In this document: in pieces, positions 62,430 to 64,000 of the stretch
Position numbering within the stretch: position 1 is the stretch's first letter
How the letters are laid out: the number at the start of each line of letters is the position of its first letter
Assembly (NCBI RefSeq): GCF_002250505.1
Contig: NZ_NJGY01000002.1
Span: forward strand, 714,407 to 778,406
Source of the DNA: Janthinobacterium sp. PC23-8
GTDB lineage: Bacteria > Pseudomonadota > Gammaproteobacteria > Burkholderiales > Burkholderiaceae_D
Length of the DNA stretch: 64,000 nucleotides
Reading direction: 5' to 3'
Notes under the pieces: model-generated
Databases searched by the model: none
What the model saw: only the letters and a program-made list of their open reading frames with translations
Told to the model about the DNA's origin: nothing
Translations under genes and position numbers: made by a program

Positions 62430-64000
62430 TAGGCGGGCAGCCGCAGCACCGCGCGCGCCGGCGTCAAGCTGGCGTGCTCCTGCTGCAGCCGAAAGACACT
62501 GACGACCTGCTGCAGCCGCGCCGCTTCGCTTTGCAGCGACTGCGAAGCGGCCGCCGCTTCTTCCACCAGCGCCGCATTTTGCTGCGTCACTTCATCCATC
62601 TGCACCACCGCTTCGCTGACCTGGCCGATGCCCGTACTCTGCTCGGCGCTGGCGGTGGTGATGTCGCTCACCATGCGGCTGACCTTTTCCACCGCCTGCA
62701 CCACGTCGGCCATGGTGGCGCCAGCCTGCGTGACGAGCGCCGAACCGTTGGACACCTGCAAGCTGGAGGCGGCGATCAGGGCGCGGATGTCGCGCGCGGC
62801 CGAGGCGCTGCGCTGGGCAAGGTTACGCACCTCGGTGGCCACCACCGCAAAACCGCGCCCCTGCTCGCCGGCGCGCGCCGCTTCCACCGCCGCATTCAAG
62901 GCCAGGATATTGGTCTGGAAGGCGATGCCGTCGATTACGCCGATGATCTCGGCGATCTGCGCCGAGGAGCTGCTGATCGCCTGCATGGTGTTGACCACCT
63001 GCCCGACCGCCTCGCCGCCACGGTTGGCGACCTGCGCCGCTGCCAAAGCCAGGGCGCTCGCTTCACGCGCATTGTCGACATTCTGCCGCACCGTGGAACT
63101 GAGTTCCTCCATCGCCGACGCCGTCTGTTCGAGCGAGCTGGCCTGCTCCTCGGTACGTGCCGACAGGTCGATATTGCCGGCCGCGATCTCGGTCGACGCG
63201 GTGGCGATGGTATCGGTGCCAGTGCGCACCTGCCGCACGATATCTTGCAGGTTGCCATTCATGGTCGACAGCGCGTCGAGCAGCTTGCCCGTTTCATCGG
63301 TGCCGTGGTGGCCAAAGGTGGAGCTGAGGTCGCCGGCAGCTACCGTCTGCGCCACGCCCAGCGCACGCTGCAGGGGACGCACGATGCTGCGCGTGACGAG
63401 CCAGGCCGTGACGACGGCAAACAAGATGGCCGCCGCGCTCAGGGCCAGCACCATCGCCCGCGCCGTCAGGTATTCGTCGTGCACGCGCTGTCCCGATTCC
63501 ACCATGCGCTCGTGCTGGTGCGTGATCAGGGCTTCGAGCGCGGCCATGTAGCGCAGCTGGTCGGCGCGCACGGTTTGCAGCAGCAAGGCGCTCGCTTCGT
63601 CACGCGCTCCGTCATGGAGCAGCGCCAGCACCTTGTCACGCCCCACATTGTAGACGCTGCGCGCATCCTTCACGCCCTCGATCAATTGCTTGCCCTTGCC
63701 GGAGTCGACCAATTTGTCCAGTTCGCCCAGCTTCTGCTCGGTCACCGCGCTGGCCTTGGCAATGACGTCGCGCTCCTGCGCCACTTGTTCCAATTCGTAC
63801 ATCAGGAACAAATTGCGCGAGGAGCGCGCAATCACGTTGACCTGCTTGATGATGTCATTGGCCAGCACGGTTTTCGGATATTCGCGTTCGACCACGCCAC
63901 GCATGCGCTCGTCCAGCAAGGACAAGCGCACCAGGCCCAGCGCGGCGACAGCCAGCAACAACACGGTCAGCACCGCGAACGACCAGCGCAAGCGCGTTCC
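62429..64000 (-). CDS. Methyl-accepting chemotaxis protein (5' end outside window)
   Basis: Chemoreceptor with its first codons beyond the right edge: the frame is open to base 64000, and GTRLRWSF just inside matches the usual start of these proteins (x-IGTRLxxGF), so the TTG at 63991 is not the true start. It has a first membrane helix, a four-helix-bundle periplasmic domain, a second helix ([20 protein letters not shown]), HAMP, and the signalling tip [22 protein letters not shown]. The C-terminus has no CheR-tethering pentapeptide. Its stop codon overlaps the EAL gene. Confidence 0.92.
   Translation of the reverse strand, partial: GTRLRWSFAVLTVLLLAVAALGLVRLSLLDERMRGVVEREYPKTVLANDIIKQVNVIARSSRNLFLMYELEQVAQERDVIAKASAVTEQKLGELDKLVDSGKGKQLIEGVKDARSVYNVGRDKVLALLHDGARDEASALLLQTVRADQLRYMAALEALITHQHERMVESGQRVHDEYLTARAMVLALSAAAILFAVVTAWLVTRSIVRPLQRALGVAQTVAAGDLSSTFGHHGTDETGKLLDALSTMNGNLQDIVRQVRTGTDTIATASTEIAAGNIDLSARTEEQASSLEQTASAMEELSSTVRQNVDNAREASALALAAAQVANRGGEAVGQVVNTMQAISSSSAQIAEIIGVIDGIAFQTNILALNAAVEAARAGEQGRGFAVVATEVRNLAQRSASAARDIRALIAASSLQVSNGSALVTQAGATMADVVQAVEKVSRMVSDITTASAEQSTGIGQVSEAVVQMDEVTQQNAALVEEAAAASQSLQSEAARLQQVVSVFRLQQEHASLTPARAVLRLPA

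Overview
The window looks like chromosomal DNA of a GC-rich betaproteobacterium of the Oxalobacteraceae (Janthinobacterium, Duganella or Massilia type). This is inferred from gene content and order: comEC, tatD, lolD, lolC/E, an RpfE-type gene, recJ, prfB and lysS, together with a LivM-LivG fusion, a Suv3-like helicase and many chemoreceptors. No database search was possible, so the genus is not fixed.

Layout. (1) 1-5175, minus strand: a chemosensory operon (chemoreceptor, CheY-like receiver, STAS protein, CheA, second chemoreceptor) that runs off the left edge. (2) 5.4-21.0 kb: housekeeping genes (comEC; lolE-lolC-lolD-tatD; rpfE-like-recJ) interrupted by accessory genes: a Suv3-like helicase, a Tai4/Tae4 type VI immunity-effector pair, an M6 metalloprotease and a PQQ-type sugar dehydrogenase. 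(3) 21.0-37.1 kb: an accessory block between recJ and prfB. It holds an RDD-protein remnant, a Xre/RES toxin-antitoxin pair, a cyclic-di-GMP-I riboswitch ahead of a secreted S53 protease, a DUF2288 gene, an AT-richer gene coupled to a branched-chain amino-acid (liv) ABC operon, an AT-richer lipoprotein/helical-protein pair, a Sel1-type protein, a CpdB-like nucleotidase and an unknown membrane protein. (4) 37.1-40.4 kb: prfB (with its programmed +1 frameshift), a HAD phosphatase and lysS. (5) 40.5-44.0 kb, minus strand: a chemoreceptor followed by APS kinase and a sulfotransferase. (6) 44.2-55.7 kb: ppnN, a POT peptide transporter, a SEC-C protein, an unknown membrane protein, an acetyltransferase, an OPT oligopeptide transporter and a class A penicillin-binding protein. 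(7) 55.7-64.0 kb: a TetR regulator with a perfect palindrome ahead of a lipase and its foldase, a large winged-helix/NTPase regulator, and a chemoreceptor overlapping an EAL phosphodiesterase gene, cut by the right edge.

Themes. Chemosensing and cyclic-di-GMP recur: four chemoreceptors, CheA/CheY, an EAL protein and a cyclic-di-GMP riboswitch on an extracellular protease. Secreted degradation and peptide or amino-acid uptake form a second theme (S53 and M6 proteases, lipase/foldase, CpdB, Liv, POT and OPT transporters). PAPS synthesis and use sit next to a chemoreceptor. No tRNA, rRNA, CRISPR array, insertion sequence or prophage was recognised. The strongest candidates for follow-up are the riboswitch-protease unit, the chemoreceptor-cysC-sulfotransferase cluster, the Tai4/Tae4 pair and the AT-richer two-gene unit at 31.9-33.3 kb.
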